From Hyphomicrobiales bacterium (GTDB taxonomy: Bacteria; Pseudomonadota; Alphaproteobacteria; Rhizobiales; S144-35), in the NCBI GenBank assembly GCA_015494185.1, contig WGBT01000209.1, forward strand, positions 1 through 5,247: a DNA stretch of 5,247 nt, written 5' to 3'. The notes beneath the pieces were generated by a model. That model worked only from the letters and a program-made list of their open reading frames with translations. It was not told where the DNA came from and did no database searches. Numbering within the stretch: the first letter of the stretch is position 1; every line of letters begins with the position of its first letter. Below, one piece after another: positions 1-4,668 of the stretch. Made by a program: the position numbers and the translations under genes.

Positions 1-189
1 CAGCTGAAAATGCAAAAACGCTCACCATGGGATGTAAGGACAGGTATAGGCCCATGAGCCTCACAAAACCCGCTCTATCTGTCTTGTCTGCTCAAGGTGC
101 GGATTTTTTATAATCTCACATTATCATTCCCGATTATTCCCGCAGTTCTCCCCCACAAGCGATAAGGCCTCTTTCCTCATCAGTATCCG
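1..189. other. Non-coding left edge; no gene supported
   Basis: No start codon with a ribosome binding site opens a convincing frame here. A plus-strand frame is open from the left edge to a TAA at 111-113, but its 36 residues match nothing I know. The stretch lies downstream of the minus-strand membrane gene. It contains a ten-base near-tandem at 123-142 and a short inverted pair ATAAT/ATTAT around 110-124. Neither is followed by the T-run that a minus-strand intrinsic terminator would need. Confidence 0.5.
123..142. repeat. Ten-base tandem, two copies, one mismatch
   Basis: ATCATTCCCG at 123-132 is followed directly by ATTATTCCCG at 133-142, with one C/T difference. On the minus strand this reads as two CGGGAAT units about 50-70 bases past the stop codon of the membrane gene. 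No function can be assigned and it may be chance. Confidence 0.5.
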
Positions 190-621
190 TCAACCGCCCG
201 TGCCGAGATTGAGGTCACGCCGTGCGGCCCTAATGCCAATCGAAAAGCCCGCTACAACATCGATCAACGCCGTTAAGGTAATCAGGAAAAACAGCGATGT
301 CGTCGCCTGTTTGACCATCAAAAATTCAACCAGGCAGAGCACAAAAACCACAATTGACAAACCATGATCCACCAGCGCAAAGCTTGAAGTATTGGTGGCT
401 TTGAGAATTTCCACAAACAGAATGATCATGGTCAAAGCCAAAAGAAGATCCCCAAGCGTAAACGTCCAATCCACCTCTGAAAGCATCGGGATCGAAAGAA
501 TTTGAGTTTGGAAGATGGCGTTCGGATCATATCCTGCCGCCGAGCTATCCCCTCCAAAAGTAAACGCAATGATATTGTAAAGTAGAAAAGGGACAATCAA
601 CCAAGGCAAATTCAACAACAT
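190..621 (-). CDS. Small four-helix inner-membrane protein, unknown function
   Basis: A 143-residue protein that I do not recognise. It has four hydrophobic stretches, at about residues 5-22, 56-73, 83-103 and 108-130. A longer polar loop (about 23-55, with GGDSSAAGYDP) lies between the first two. The basic C-terminal tail (RAARRDLN, about 131-138) suggests by the positive-inside rule that the C-terminus is cytoplasmic. Acidic residues sit inside or at the edge of helices (E71, E99, D121), which can mark an ion or partner site, but no family motif confirms this. The ATG at 621 is favoured because AGAGGA (631-636) lies nine bases upstream. The gene is followed by non-coding sequence and is separated from rpmF by 234 bases, so it is probably its own transcript. 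Confident as a gene, not as to role. Confidence 0.8.
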   Translation of the reverse strand: MLLNLPWLIVPFLLYNIIAFTFGGDSSAAGYDPNAIFQTQILSIPMLSEVDWTFTLGDLLLALTMIILFVEILKATNTSSFALVDHGLSIVVFVLCLVEFLMVKQATTSLFFLITLTALIDVVAGFSIGIRAARRDLNLGTGG

Positions 622-855
622 ATAAAGAAGTCCTCTATTTCATAGATCATAGAACGGAACTCTTCGAGCACCAGATCGTGAAATCCCGCCGCTTGCCCAA
701 CATCCTGTCTTCGTATTCAGCTTAAAGTGTTGCATGAAAATACGGCAAAATACAGCCCCAAATATGGATGGGATTGCGTCCCCTGCACCACTATAGGGCA
801 TCGGGCCCCGCAATACCCTCCAACAGACTCATACCGTTATGAACGCCTTGAGATT
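622..855. other. Intergenic spacer between rpmF and the membrane gene
   Basis: It holds the end of the rpmF transcript and presumably the promoter of the downstream membrane gene. The best minus-strand -10 candidate is TATGAT at 648-653, but the hexamer 17 bases upstream (CTGGTG) is a poor -35. Short GC hairpins (GGGC/GCCC at about 797-809, GGGA/TCCC at about 770-782) lack a following T-run, so no intrinsic terminator for rpmF is visible. A near-repeat of AAAATAC units sits at 736-755. A 31-codon minus-strand frame at 640-735 has no ribosome binding site. Confidence 0.5.
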
Positions 856-1062
856 TCATGCCTCCTCATCATCCGCGTAATCGTCTTCTTTGGGTGCGAG
901 AATTTGGCGGCCGCGATACATACCCGACTTCAGATCAATATGGTGCGGACGGCGCAGCTCCCCGGTTTCTTTGTCCTCGACATAGACCGGACGGCGAAGG
1001 GCATCGTGAGAACGCCGGTGGCCACGCTTCATACGTGACACTTTGCGCTTGGGAACAGCCAT
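856..1062 (-). CDS. rpmF: 50S ribosomal protein L32
   Basis: Ribosomal protein L32 is a small component of the large ribosomal subunit. The 68 residues match the family along their length: MAVPKRK at the N-terminus, the basic RMKRGHRRSHDALRRP block (about 10-25), and the GELRRPHHIDLKSGMYRGRQIL core (about 34-55). It is the cysteine-free form: the CxxC pairs that bind zinc in many bacterial L32 proteins are absent, as is usual in Alphaproteobacteria. The tail (DDYADDEEA, 60-68) is strongly acidic, unlike the rest. The ATG at 1062 is supported by AGGAG (1072-1076) nine bases upstream. The plsX or fabH gene that follows rpmF in many bacteria is absent; an unrelated membrane gene lies downstream. 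The leader contains a 13-base palindrome (1094-1106). Confidence 0.98.
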   Translation of the reverse strand: MAVPKRKVSRMKRGHRRSHDALRRPVYVEDKETGELRRPHHIDLKSGMYRGRQILAPKEDDYADDEEA

Positions 1063-1093
1063 GACTTTATGCTCCTGGAATTATTCGTTTATG

Positions 1094-1106
1094 GTTTGTC
1101 ACAAAC
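1094..1106. promoter_or_regulatory. 13-base palindrome in the rpmF leader
   Basis: GTTTGT-C-ACAAAC is a perfect six-plus-six inverted repeat with a single central base. It lies 32 bases upstream of the rpmF start codon and 17 bases upstream of its ribosome binding site. A one-base centre suits a dimeric DNA-binding protein better than an RNA hairpin. No regulator is known to me for this site. Confidence 0.35.
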
Positions 1107-1207
1107 AGACAAATGAATCTGGGGAAGACGGCCAGCAGCCTCATTTGAGCCTAACAGCCAGTTATTGGTGTCTTGCAAAGCGGTGCCAACTTCCCATTTT
1201 GTACTCT

Positions 1208-1213
1208 GTTATA
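1208..1213 (-). promoter_or_regulatory. Possible -10 element for rpmF
   Basis: TATAAC on the minus strand matches five of six consensus -10 positions. The hexamer 17 bases upstream (TAGCAT, 1231-1236) matches a -35 poorly and lies inside the inverted repeat at 1227-1247. If it is used, the rpmF leader would be about 140 bases. Weak call. Confidence 0.25.
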
Positions 1214-1226
1214 CTGGGATTGCCCC

Positions 1227-1247
1227 CAAAATGCTAGACGCATTTTG
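1227..1247. repeat. Eight-base inverted repeat, five-base loop
   Basis: CAAAATGC (1227-1234) and GCATTTTG (1240-1247) are perfect reverse complements around TAGAC. On the minus strand the hairpin is followed by G residues rather than T residues, so it is a poor intrinsic terminator for the upstream gene. Its position over the -35 region of the possible rpmF promoter would fit an operator. Confidence 0.45.
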
Positions 1248-1373
1248 TTCCAACGCAAAGTTTCAATCGCCCTTTCTTTCCGGGCCAAGAATCGCCCCTG
1301 ATCGAAACACCCAGCAATCAGTTTGCCGATACCTTATTGATTGCCCTCAATCGATTGTCCCCCTATCTTTCTT

Positions 1374-1389
1374 CCATGGTGAGCGTTTT
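1374..1389. repeat. 16-base word, inverted copy at 15-30
   Basis: CCATGGTGAGCGTTTT occurs here on the plus strand and at 15-30 as its exact reverse complement. The flanks do not match. No ribosome binding site precedes the ATG inside either copy, so neither looks like a translation start. See the findings. Confidence 0.5.
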
Positions 1390-1418
1390 ACCTTTTCCTT
1401 TATCCTTCTATATTCTTG

Positions 1419-1805
1419 CTATGGAGTTTTCGCCTTGCGTGGCCAGCAAACCACAACGCCTGAGGTGCAATTATATTCATCGCCAAAAAACCACAGATGA
1501 TATTTGCACAGCCGGAACCGGCGCCTGATCTCCCAATGTTTGATTTTATGTTGCTTTTTGAAGGCTTTGAGATCGCCCGCAAGCAAATCGTCGGCATATT
1601 TTTGTGCCACTTCCTTGCCGTGATCGACCCCGCCTGTGGAAATCTTCCGGCATTCTTCACCCGGACCGCCCGGCACGGTCACAATTTTAGGCTTTGAGGC
1701 CGGAATGGCAACCGCTGGATCATGCCACCCCCATAGCGCAGCGAACAACAGCGCCACCACAGCCCCGCATCGGGCAAGCCAATTCCCCAAATTTCTTGCA
1801 ATCAT
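1419..1805 (-). CDS. Small secreted four-cysteine protein, unknown function
   Basis: I do not recognise this 128-residue protein. The N-terminus is a clear Sec signal peptide: basic n-region (MIARNLGNWLAR), hydrophobic stretch (about 14-27) and an AVA or IPA cleavage site near residue 33 or 36. The mature part has four cysteines (52, 100, 113, 120), an even number that suggests two disulphides in the periplasm. The last three lie in an aromatic-rich C-terminus (CKYHLWFFGDEYNC). The middle is rich in lysine and arginine, so the mature protein is basic. The ATG at 1805 is chosen because a GGGGGAAG ribosome binding site ends about four bases upstream and it starts the signal peptide; the longer frame would need a TTG at 1877 and adds a tail unlike a signal peptide. 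The gene is divergent from the adenylyltransferase. Confidence 0.75.
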   Translation of the reverse strand: MIARNLGNWLARCGAVVALLFAALWGWHDPAVAIPASKPKIVTVPGGPGEECRKISTGGVDHGKEVAQKYADDLLAGDLKAFKKQHKIKHWEIRRRFRLCKYHLWFFGDEYNCTSGVVVCWPRKAKTP

Positions 1806-1888
1806 CGCGCTTCCCCCATCTGTTAGCCTGCTGTTTCCCGCCCCCCACCATATCTTGATTTTAAAGCAAATCGGCAACGGAGCAACCC

Positions 1889-1917
1889 TTACCGAACAGT
1901 CTTCGCTATGGTATCAT
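1889..1917 (+). promoter_or_regulatory. Candidate extended -10 promoter for the adenylyltransferase
   Basis: TGG-TATCAT (1909-1917) is an extended -10 that differs from TATAAT at one position. TTACCG (1889-1894) lies 17 bases upstream and matches three of six -35 positions. Transcription would begin near 1925, giving a leader of about 100 bases. On the other strand the overlapping TATGAT (1913-1918) could serve the leftward gene, but its -35 is poor. Confidence 0.4.
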
Positions 1918-1962
1918 AGTTAAAAGGCCTTCGCCCTCCTGTCGGCGACGCCAATGCAATTG

Positions 1963-1997
1963 CCATAAAACATGCCCTCGATCTTTCCCATAAAACA
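1963..1997. repeat. Ten-base direct repeat near the adenylyltransferase start
   Basis: CCATAAAACA occurs at 1963-1972 and again at 1988-1997, with starts 25 bases apart. Both copies lie in the leader, 26-61 bases before the chosen start codon. The arrangement resembles a pair of binding sites for a regulator, but nothing identifies one. Confidence 0.45.
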
Positions 1998-2023
1998 AAA
2001 TTCAGGTGCCAGAGTTTGCCCCA

Positions 2024-2836
2024 ATGACGCTTTCGCAAGAGGAAAAAGCCCGTTACCGGCGACAGATCAAATTGCCCGGCATCGGCCTGAAAGGCCAGCA
2101 ATGTTTGCAGAAGGCTCGTGTGCTCGCAGTGGGGGCCGGCGGAATTGGTTCGCCTTTGTTGCTTTATTTGGCCGCCGCCGGCATTGGCCATCTTGGCATT
2201 GTCGATGATGACACCGTTGCCTTGAGCAATCTGCAACGGCAAATTCTATTTGAGACGGATCAGCTGGGAACCGCCAAGGCAGAAAGCGCCGCACACCGTC
2301 TTCACCGTCTCAACCCGCATGTTGAAGTGATCAGCCACAACACCCGGCTCAGCCCGGACAATGCGCTGGAGATTTTGGCGGACTATGATCTGGTGGTCGA
2401 TGGTTCGGACAATTTCGCCACCCGTTATCTGGTCAATGACGCCTGCTATTTTGCCCGCCGCCCCTTGATTTCCGCCGCCCTTGGCCAGTTCGATGGTCAA
2501 CTCACCACAATCCGGGCCTATGCCCAAAATGCCGAAGGCGAGCCGCTGCCCAATTACCGCTGCCTGTTCCCCGCCCCACCTGAGACCGCTGAAACAAATA
2601 ATTGCACACAGGCCGGGGTGCTGGCCCCCGTCGCCGGGGTGCTGGGAACGCTGGCTGCAACGGAAGTGATCAAGGAGCTGCTCGGCCTTGGCACCGGCTT
2701 GACCGGTCAGCTGCTGTTGTTTGACGCTCAATTGGCACGTTTTTCAAAAATCAGCTATCGCTGGGATCCTGACAACCCTCTTACCGGACGCAAGCCGCGA
2801 TTTTTCGATCTGTCCCATCATCGGTCTTCGGTTTGA
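2024..2836 (+). CDS. MoeB/ThiF/HesA-family E1-like adenylyltransferase
   Basis: Members activate the C-terminal glycine of a small ubiquitin-like sulphur carrier (MoaD, ThiS or similar) with ATP, as a step in molybdopterin, thiamin or related synthesis. The fold is clear: dinucleotide loop GAGGIGSP (37-44), D61-D63 and SNLQRQ (68-73, with R72), K85, and DGSDNFATRYLVND (126-139, with D129). R72, K85 and D129 correspond to ATP-binding residues of MoeB. NNCTQAGVLAP (192-202) retains the conserved cysteine C194. The zinc site is degraded: CYRC is NYRC (177-180), and the usual CxxCG near the end is NPLTG (251-255). At 270 residues it is slightly longer than E. coli MoeB and has no rhodanese domain. 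The ATG at 2024 has AGAG nine bases upstream and matches typical MoeB starts; a GTG at 2006 adds six residues but lacks a good ribosome binding site. No carrier gene is nearby, so the exact pathway is open. Confidence 0.93.
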   Translation: MTLSQEEKARYRRQIKLPGIGLKGQQCLQKARVLAVGAGGIGSPLLLYLAAAGIGHLGIVDDDTVALSNLQRQILFETDQLGTAKAESAAHRLHRLNPHVEVISHNTRLSPDNALEILADYDLVVDGSDNFATRYLVNDACYFARRPLISAALGQFDGQLTTIRAYAQNAEGEPLPNYRCLFPAPPETAETNNCTQAGVLAPVAGVLGTLAATEVIKELLGLGTGLTGQLLLFDAQLARFSKISYRWDPDNPLTGRKPRFFDLSHHRSSV

Positions 2837-3339
2837 CGATCCGGGATTTGACAAGCCGTCTGGTCTTGTATTCCCCGTGCCGGGCGGTCGGCGATTTCTT
2901 CGGCTTCGGTATCGATCGGATAGCAGCTTTTGCCAAAGCGCAGAACCAGCTCCGCAACAGCGAGAATGAGAACCCCGCCCGTAAGCCAAAGAACACTGTC
3001 AGACAGTTTGTGATGCGCCCCGGCCTCGCCAATCAAAAGCCGGGTGAGTGCCGTGATCGCAACATAGATGAGAAAACGCACAGGCAGATGCGCCGTCTTG
3101 AAATAAATTCCCACCATGGCGCCGATTTCCATATAGATGAACAGCAAGAGCAAATCTTCAACCGAGGCATGTGTCTTTTCGAGCATTCCCAAAAAGGCAT
3201 AGACAGCAGCCCACACCGTCGCCGCGCCAATCGCAAAAAGTGCTAGTAAGTGGAAAAAATCGACCAAGAAAATGCCAACAATATCAATGATCTTGCGAAA
3301 CCGCCCCAGTTGTGGCGTCGCTGGCCGTCTGTGCACCAT
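2818..3339 (-). CDS. PsiE-family inner-membrane protein
   Basis: This resembles the phosphate-starvation-inducible PsiE family, four-helix membrane proteins of unknown biochemical role. Numbered from the ATG at 3339 (173 residues), helices fall at about 20-50, 61-80, 87-104 and 116-135. Typical family stretches are FHLLALFAIG (29-38), VEDLLLLFIYMEIGAMVGIYF (60-80), LPVRFLIYVAITALTR (85-100) and a final LWLTGGVLILAVAELVLRF. The polar tail after residue 136 is not conserved as far as I know, and its last codons overlap the 3' end of the convergent adenylyltransferase gene by 19 bases. The start is ambiguous. ATG 3339 follows a run of six G with five bases between. TTG 3387 follows GAGGGAG with four bases between, adds 16 residues and fits a promoter at 3414-3422. 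Phosphate regulation is not shown by the sequence; I see no Pho box. Confidence 0.88.
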   Translation of the reverse strand: MVHRRPATPQLGRFRKIIDIVGIFLVDFFHLLALFAIGAATVWAAVYAFLGMLEKTHASVEDLLLLFIYMEIGAMVGIYFKTAHLPVRFLIYVAITALTRLLIGEAGAHHKLSDSVLWLTGGVLILAVAELVLRFGKSCYPIDTEAEEIADRPARGIQDQTACQIPDRQTEDR

Positions 3340-3384
3340 GATATCCCCCCAACATGACTTTCTCAAGTTACTCGATGCATTCGA

Positions 3385-3398
3385 CAATCAACTCCCTC
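3385..3398 (-). promoter_or_regulatory. Strong ribosome binding site before a TTG, alternative psiE start
   Basis: On the minus strand GAGGGAG (3392-3398) sits four bases before a TTG (3385-3387) in frame with the PsiE protein. The leader from the promoter at 3414-3422 would be about 20 bases. This is the main argument for the longer 189-residue form. Confidence 0.4.
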
Positions 3399-3413
3399 TA
3401 AACCTCTTGCCAT

Positions 3414-3422
3414 ATTATACCA
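3414..3422 (-). promoter_or_regulatory. Extended -10 promoter for the psiE-family gene
   Basis: The minus strand reads TGG-TATAAT, a perfect extended -10 (TGnTATAAT). No good -35 lies 16-18 bases upstream, which extended -10 promoters tolerate. Transcription would start near 3407, just ahead of the psiE ribosome binding site. The motif lies inside one arm of the 83-base inverted repeat. Confidence 0.55.
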
Positions 3423-3487
3423 GCAGCCCCTGACTTTGAAGTTCTTTGGTGAATTGAACGGTATAGAAATAAAAATCCAGGGGCTAC

Positions 3488-3496
3488 TGATATAAT
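3488..3496 (+). promoter_or_regulatory. Outward extended -10 motif on the plus strand
   Basis: TGA-TATAAT is a perfect extended -10, the mirror image of the one at 3414-3422. A transcript from it would run rightward, antisense to the small secreted protein and then to ialB. The hexamer 17 bases upstream (AATAAA) is not a -35. It may be active, or exist only because the arms are complementary. Confidence 0.35.
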
Positions 3497-3592
3497 TGGA
3501 CAACTGTTTGTCTGAAAAATGCTTCTTGCCCTTTCATGAACCGATACGCCTCGCATTGCGCCCAATCTGGAAAATCCGACGGGGTGGCGCGC

Positions 3593-3913
3593 TTAGGGGC
3601 GCTTGGGGTTTTTGGCCGGTGGCGGCGTGAAATTGCTGCAGCGGAATTTCAACATCTCTGTCAAGGTGATGTAATTGCGAATGATATCTTTTTCCGCTGG
3701 TGTGAGGTTCTGAATGTTTTCCGGCCCCTTCGCCATCAGCTTTTGCGCTTGGGTGAAATCAGATGTCCCTGCCTTGTTCCAGGTCTTGAGACATTTCACC
3801 ATAGCCGTTTCAGCGTGTGATTGTGGTACTGCACCAAGCAAGATCAAAGCACAAACAACAAAAGATCGCCCCCAGGTGAAAATCTTGGTCAGGATTTTAG
3901 TTTTTGCAGACAT
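3593..3913 (-). CDS. Small periplasmic protein in an operon with ialB, unknown function
   Basis: A 106-residue exported protein that I do not recognise. A Sec signal peptide covers about residues 1-34: basic MSAKTKILTK, hydrophobic FVVCALILLGAV, cleavage after SHA. The mature protein is about 72 residues with only two cysteines (C41 and C92), which could form one disulphide joining its ends. Between them lies a polar, probably helical segment with LTPAEKDIIRNYITLTEML (70-88). The tail is proline and lysine rich (PPPAKNPKRP). Its ATG lies inside the end of the upstream ialB gene, overlapping by 17 bases, with AAGGGG (3921-3926) seven bases before it, so the two are almost certainly co-transcribed and probably translationally coupled. 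That suggests, without proving, that the protein works with the IalB-family protein in the periplasm. Confidence 0.8.
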   Translation of the reverse strand: MSAKTKILTKIFTWGRSFVVCALILLGAVPQSHAETAMVKCLKTWNKAGTSDFTQAQKLMAKGPENIQNLTPAEKDIIRNYITLTEMLKFRCSNFTPPPAKNPKRP

Positions 3914-4451
3914 TGGCCAGCCCCTTCAATGCCGCTCCCGAGCCTTTCAGCGAATAAAGGTCCCGCGTGTTGACACCAGCACTCGTCAGCGCCTCGATGA
4001 TCATCCGACGCCCTTTGCGCAACGCCTTCAAAAGCCGTTTTTCACGCGCAGGATCGGCAACAAATGCGGTTTCACCATTGGCAAACAAGGCAAAACGCTG
4101 ACCATCGATGGCCACGCTCACACTGTTGCCGGGCTTGAGCTTGTGCCCAATACGAACACTGAATTCCAGCGCCTTTTCAGCTGTGGCAGCGGCACCGCTC
4201 GGCGTTGTCCATTGCGCAACATAGGCACGCACAAAGCTGCGTTTCAAGTCTTTGCCTTGTAAGATTTTGCGCGGCCGTGAGGCAATGAAACAAACCCGTT
4301 TGCCGCCAAATTCATAAAGATGGGTGACCCAACTTCCCGAACGCTTGAGGATTTTCACCTGCTCTGCTTGAACGCCAACCGGCTGTATCGCCAGAGCACC
4401 AGCCAGCACTGCCAAAGCCACAGCCCCCGCAATAAAGTCTCCAACTCTCAT
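3897..4451 (-). CDS. Invasion-associated locus B (IalB) family periplasmic protein
   Basis: IalB-family proteins are exported proteins of Alphaproteobacteria. The Bartonella member is linked to red-cell invasion, but the family is common in free-living species and its general role is unknown. A signal peptide covers residues 1-29 (cleavage after VQA). The mature part has the family pattern: SGSWVTHLYEFGGKRVCFIAS (38-58), FSVRIGHKLKPGNSVSVAIDGQRFALF in the middle, then AREKRLLKALRKGRRMII (135-152), GVNTRDLYSLKGSGAALKGLANVC near the end. C54 and C182 are the only cysteines and may pair. Starts at 4466, 4457 and 4451 are in frame. I chose 4451 because GAGG lies nine bases upstream; 4466 has AGAGG only two bases away and adds five residues. 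The downstream small exported protein overlaps it. Confidence 0.9.
   Translation of the reverse strand: MRVGDFIAGAVALAVLAGALAIQPVGVQAEQVKILKRSGSWVTHLYEFGGKRVCFIASRPRKILQGKDLKRSFVRAYVAQWTTPSGAAATAEKALEFSVRIGHKLKPGNSVSVAIDGQRFALFANGETAFVADPAREKRLLKALRKGRRMIIEALTSAGVNTRDLYSLKGSGAALKGLANVCKN
3921..3926 (-). promoter_or_regulatory. Internal ribosome binding site inside ialB
   Basis: AAGGGG on the minus strand lies in the ialB coding sequence, seven bases before the ATG (3911-3913) of the small exported protein. It fixes that start and supports coupled translation of the two genes. Confidence 0.7.
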
Positions 4452-4545
4452 CCCCATTTCCCTCATGGCCTCTGTGCTTGGCCCTCGGTATAAGCCTGCA
4501 ATAGATGTCAGCTCCGTCCTTTCATTCCATGAGGAGACACTGGCA

Positions 4546-4620
4546 TTTTCCTAAAGTTTGTCAAGGGCGCGCAGCGCTACAGAGTGGTTTTCAATCCGTC
4601 ACAAAGAAGTTTTAGGAAAA
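4546..4620. repeat. Ten-base inverted repeat flanking a -35 motif, upstream of ialB
   Basis: TTTTCCTAAA (4546-4555) and TTTAGGAAAA (4611-4620) are perfect reverse complements, 55 bases apart. Between them, next to the left arm, the minus strand has a consensus TTGACA -35 (4559-4564). The left arm would fall between the -35 and -10 of that promoter. The hexamer at the right distance (AGTGTC after 17 bases) is a poor -10, so the promoter may need an activator. The arrangement could be a two-site operator. Confidence 0.4.
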
Positions 4621-4668
4621 ATCAAAACCGCTCATCATGAACAGTAAGGGCAAGTTCCGGCAGAAGTG

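Larger units (their letters stand above)
1063..1418. other. 356-base gap upstream of rpmF, no credible gene
   Basis: This gap carries the rpmF leader and promoter and the 3' end of the transcript from the upstream secreted-protein gene. Plus-strand open frames run through it, but they start at TTG or lack a ribosome binding site and read into the antisense of the gene at 1419, so they look accidental. Visible structure: the palindrome at 1094-1106, a TATAAC -10 candidate on the minus strand (1208-1213), an eight-base-pair inverted repeat (1227-1247), four copies of RATYGCCC (1218, 1265, 1290, 1339), the palindrome CAATCGATTG (1348-1357), and the 16-base word shared with the left edge (1374-1389). 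Confidence 0.55.
1806..2023. promoter_or_regulatory. Divergent control region
   Basis: This 218-base region separates the secreted-protein gene (leftward) from the adenylyltransferase (rightward). It contains a CTATG-GTAT-CATAG palindrome (1906-1919) that carries -10-like hexamers on both strands, and a ten-base direct repeat (1963-1972 and 1988-1997) close to the plus-strand gene. It probably holds both promoters. Confidence 0.5.
3414..3496. repeat. 83-base element with 19-base inverted-repeat ends
   Basis: The left arm (3414-3432) and the reverse complement of the right arm (3478-3496) agree at 17 of 19 positions, as ATTATAYCAGYAGCCCCTG. The core between them (3433-3477) is 45 bases. In a minus-strand transcript both mismatches become G-U pairs, so a continuous 19-pair stem could form; in a plus-strand transcript they are C-A mismatches. 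No T-run follows either arm, so it is not a normal intrinsic terminator. I see no clear target-site duplication, so a mobile element is unproven. Each end carries TGnTATAAT pointing outward. Confidence 0.8.

Noticed and set aside
3..113. Plus-strand frame open from the left edge to a TAA
   Set aside because: Thirty-six codons without recognisable similarity; an open stretch this short is expected by chance.
640..735. Minus-strand 31-codon frame just upstream of the membrane gene
   Set aside because: It has no ribosome binding site and no sign of being a leader peptide such as a run of one amino acid.
727..1038. Plus-strand open frame of 103 codons
   Set aside because: It is largely antisense to rpmF, which is certain, and has no family resemblance.
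1227..1247. Intrinsic terminator for the secreted-protein gene
   Set aside because: On the minus strand the stem is followed by a G-run, not T residues, and it lies about 170 bases past the stop codon.
1165..1500. Plus-strand frame of 111 codons across the gap before rpmF
   Set aside because: It begins at TTG with no ribosome binding site, has no recognisable motif, and ends antisense to the secreted-protein gene.
2246..2731. Minus-strand frame of 161 codons
   Set aside because: It is the antisense shadow of the well-supported adenylyltransferase.
2818..3339. Assigning phosphate-starvation control to the PsiE-family gene
   Set aside because: I found no Pho box-like pair of direct repeats upstream; only the family name suggests it.
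3414..3496. Calling the inverted repeat an intrinsic terminator or a proven MITE
   Set aside because: No T-run follows either arm, the loop is 45 bases, and I see no target-site duplication or second copy in the window.
3536..3820. Plus-strand frame of 94 codons downstream of the outward -10 at 3488-3496
   Set aside because: It was tempting because a promoter motif precedes it, but there is no good ribosome binding site and it overlaps the exported-protein gene on the other strand.
3714..4262. Plus-strand frame of 182 codons
   Set aside because: It is antisense to ialB and the small exported protein; its composition resembles no protein family I know.
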